NCBI GenBank assembly: GCA_004297235.1 | Contig: SCUR01000372.1 | Coordinates: 1-7,385, forward strand | Reading direction: 5' to 3' | DNA from: Candidatus Manganitrophaceae bacterium | GTDB taxonomy: Bacteria; Nitrospirota; Nitrospiria; SBBL01; Manganitrophaceae | DNA: 7,385 bases | Shown here: positions 6,258 through 7,385 of the stretch, piece after piece | Layout: each line of letters starts with the position of its first letter | Position numbering within the stretch: the first letter of the stretch is position 1 | The notes under the pieces: model-generated | Seen by the model: the letters and a program-made list of their open reading frames with translations, nothing else | Databases searched by the model: none | Told to the model about the DNA's origin: nothing | Program-made: the position numbers and the translations under genes

Positions 6258-6398
6258 GGCGTTTCTTCTCGCTGAGAAGGGACGCCTCATCAGAAACGGA
6301 CCTCTCTGTCTAACTGGGAGAGAGGCTGCCACCTCGATCAAGACTGAAACGCGCATTTCCAATGCGGCGCATTTCGGCTTGAAATCGATCATCATCGA
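6258..6398 (+). promoter_or_regulatory. Cluster of four stem-loops upstream of the secreted DUF4091-like gene
   Basis: Drawn by hand: 6258-6270 pairs with 6274-6286 (13 bp, two G-U, three-base loop GCT); 6301-6307 pairs with 6319-6325 (7 bp, 11-base loop); 6352-6357 pairs with 6361-6366 (6 bp, loop TCC); 6385-6389 pairs with 6394-6398 (5 bp, loop CATC). The last ends 6 bases before the ribosome binding site. No T tract follows any of them on the plus strand, so none is a standard terminator, though the first could end the upstream transcript. No known RNA family was recognised and no convincing promoter was found in 6145-6415. Read as a structured leader or mRNA-end element by inference. Confidence 0.45.
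6351..6375 (+). repeat. Three alternating CGCATT/AATGCG half-sites
   Basis: The 9-base word GCGCATTTC occurs directly repeated at 6351-6359 and 6367-6375, with its partial inverse AATGCG at 6361-6366 between them. The layout is CGCATT, 3 bases, AATGCG, 1 base, CGCATT. It could be a DNA operator or part of the leader hairpin. Confidence 0.45.
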
Positions 6399-6415
6399 CG
6401 CAGCAAGGAGGAGAC

Positions 6416-7385
6416 ATGGAAAAAAAGAAGCGTTTTTCGCCCGCAATGGCCGCGCAAATTTTATTTCAGCTTTTTATCGCCCTCATCGCCACGGCCGTCG
6501 CGGCCAATGCCATGACCGTTTGGACCGATCATGCGATTGTGAAGGTCCGTCCGAACACCCCCGCAAAAACCGATCAGGCTTCCGCAAATCTGAAGGGGGC
6601 GCGAAACGAGTTCGAGTCGTTTCAATTGATCGTCACGGCGGACAGCGGCGCCCTCTCCGGCGTCGATGTCACGGTGAGCGATTTCACCGACAACCACGGC
6701 CATACGATTCCGTCCGGCAACGTCATGATCTACAAAGAGGCTTACATCAACGTGACCACCCCTTCGACCATTCAAGGGGCGGCCGGAGAGTGGCCCGATG
6801 CGCTCATTCCGAAGAAGGACGAGTATTTCGGCGAGGTTCGCAACGCCTTCCCCCTGGCCGTCGGGGCCGGAAGAAACCAGCCGGTCTGGATTGAGATCTA
6901 CATTCCTTCCACGACCGCGGCCGGCGTGTATACCGGCTCGGCGACCGTGACCGCCGCCGGCCAGAATCCGGTGGTCGTTCCGATCCAGCTCACCGTCTGG
7001 GACTTCACCCTTCCGTCGGTTTCCTCGATTAAATCGGCCTACTCCATCGACCACCGGCTTCTCACCCTCGGCCACGGCCTCTCCGGTGCGACCTCGGTAG
7101 AGCTCAGCCAGCTTTATGTCAAAGCGAACCTCCTGCATCGGATTTCCGACAACTACCTCCTCGCGCCGCAGACGTTGGGGGGGCTGACCGGCGGGAAAAT
7201 CAATTGGGAACCGTTCGACAGCGCCTTCGGTCCATTCTTGGACGGCACCGTTTCGTTGCCGGGAGGAAAGCTTCCCGGAAATAAGCTGACCAGCGTCCAG
7301 CTGCGCGATTACGATCATCAGGAAGATATTCCTTATCTTCGGGATTATGCGGCGCACTTCAAAGCAAAGGGATGGTTCGACCGGC
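6416..7385 (+). CDS. Secreted DUF4091 / GH123-like protein, 3' end beyond the window
   Basis: An open frame of 323 complete codons runs without a stop to the window edge. The ATG has an excellent ribosome binding site, AAGGAGG at 6405-6411, 4 bases before it. Residues 1-32 are a signal peptide: KKKR at 3-6, a hydrophobic core at about 15-30, and a cleavage motif ANA ending at 32. The mature N-terminal region resembles the beta-sandwich that precedes DUF4091 or GH123-like barrels: GARNEFESFQLIV at 61-73, IYKEAYINVT at 105-114, WPDALIP at 126-132, and QPVWIEIYIP with AGVYTGSATV to about 178. The linker LTVWDFTLP at 192-200 leads into the probable barrel start (SIKSAYS, 204-210). The catalytic residues, if any, lie outside the window, so glycosidase activity cannot be judged. 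Probable role: extracytoplasmic carbohydrate binding or hydrolysis. The 271 bases before it hold a repeat and stem-loops. Confidence 0.78.
   Translation, partial: MEKKKRFSPAMAAQILFQLFIALIATAVAANAMTVWTDHAIVKVRPNTPAKTDQASANLKGARNEFESFQLIVTADSGALSGVDVTVSDFTDNHGHTIPSGNVMIYKEAYINVTTPSTIQGAAGEWPDALIPKKDEYFGEVRNAFPLAVGAGRNQPVWIEIYIPSTTAAGVYTGSATVTAAGQNPVVVPIQLTVWDFTLPSVSSIKSAYSIDHRLLTLGHGLSGATSVELSQLYVKANLLHRISDNYLLAPQTLGGLTGGKINWEPFDSAFGPFLDGTVSLPGGKLPGNKLTSVQLRDYDHQEDIPYLRDYAAHFKAKGWFDR

Noticed and set aside
6258..6286. 13-bp hairpin as a rho-independent terminator
   Set aside because: No T run follows on the plus strand; on the minus strand a T run begins about 20 bases away and no minus-strand gene precedes it.
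6266..6290. CTGAGA word suggesting a TPP riboswitch
   Set aside because: The word lies in a simple perfect hairpin, and the rest of the TPP core is absent.
6107..6313. 68-codon frame containing Ser-Ile-Asn repeats
   Set aside because: TTG start inside the receiver-like gene without a ribosome binding site; the peptide repeats merely translate the 12-nt DNA repeat.
6461..7357. 298-codon open frame on the minus strand
   Set aside because: Lies opposite the signal-peptide-bearing DUF4091-like frame; no start signal or motif of its own.

Overview
The window is a GC-rich bacterial chromosome segment. Two envelope proteins, a lipoprotein with a lipobox and a protein with a classical signal peptide, suggest a Gram-negative. 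The mix of an ATP-grasp ligase, a DUF4382 lipoprotein, REC-GGDEF-EAL signalling and a GH123/DUF4091-like secreted protein would fit an environmental lineage such as Nitrospirota or a deltaproteobacterium-like group. That placement is a guess from gene content. No rRNA, tRNA, CRISPR array, insertion sequence or phage gene was seen.

Layout. Left (1-2228): the C-terminal part of an ATP-grasp carboxylate-amine ligase (+) meets, 8 bases away, a convergent DUF4382 lipoprotein gene (-). Upstream of the lipoprotein gene on the same strand is a medium-form threonine ammonia-lyase (2309-3454, -) with a C-terminal ACT domain. The two minus-strand genes may be cotranscribed.

Centre (3455-3814): an AT-rich divergent control region. 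It holds back-to-back sigma70-type promoters whose -35 boxes share base 3572. The leftward one (ATGAAA, 17 bp, TATAAT) serves the threonine ammonia-lyase. The rightward one (TTGACA, 16 bp, TATACT) serves a REC-GGDEF-EAL protein through a leader of about 209 nt with three stem-loops.

Right (3815-7385): the REC-GGDEF-EAL protein keeps the expected catalytic and I-site residues of both c-di-GMP domains. It is followed by a stand-alone receiver-like protein (TTG start) whose phospho-acceptor Asp is Asn and whose acidic pair is Glu-Glu. Next come a 12-nt tandem repeat, a run of stem-loops, and the start of a secreted DUF4091/GH123-like protein that runs off the right edge.

Working picture: the right half looks like a c-di-GMP signalling locus (phosphorylatable enzyme plus a non-phosphorylatable receiver) beside a secreted carbohydrate-active-like protein. 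This suggests control of matrix or surface polysaccharide, but no direct link is visible in the sequence. The strongest points for a second look are the degenerate receiver, the two structured leaders, the shared divergent promoter, and an approximately 18-residue gap in the threonine ammonia-lyase.
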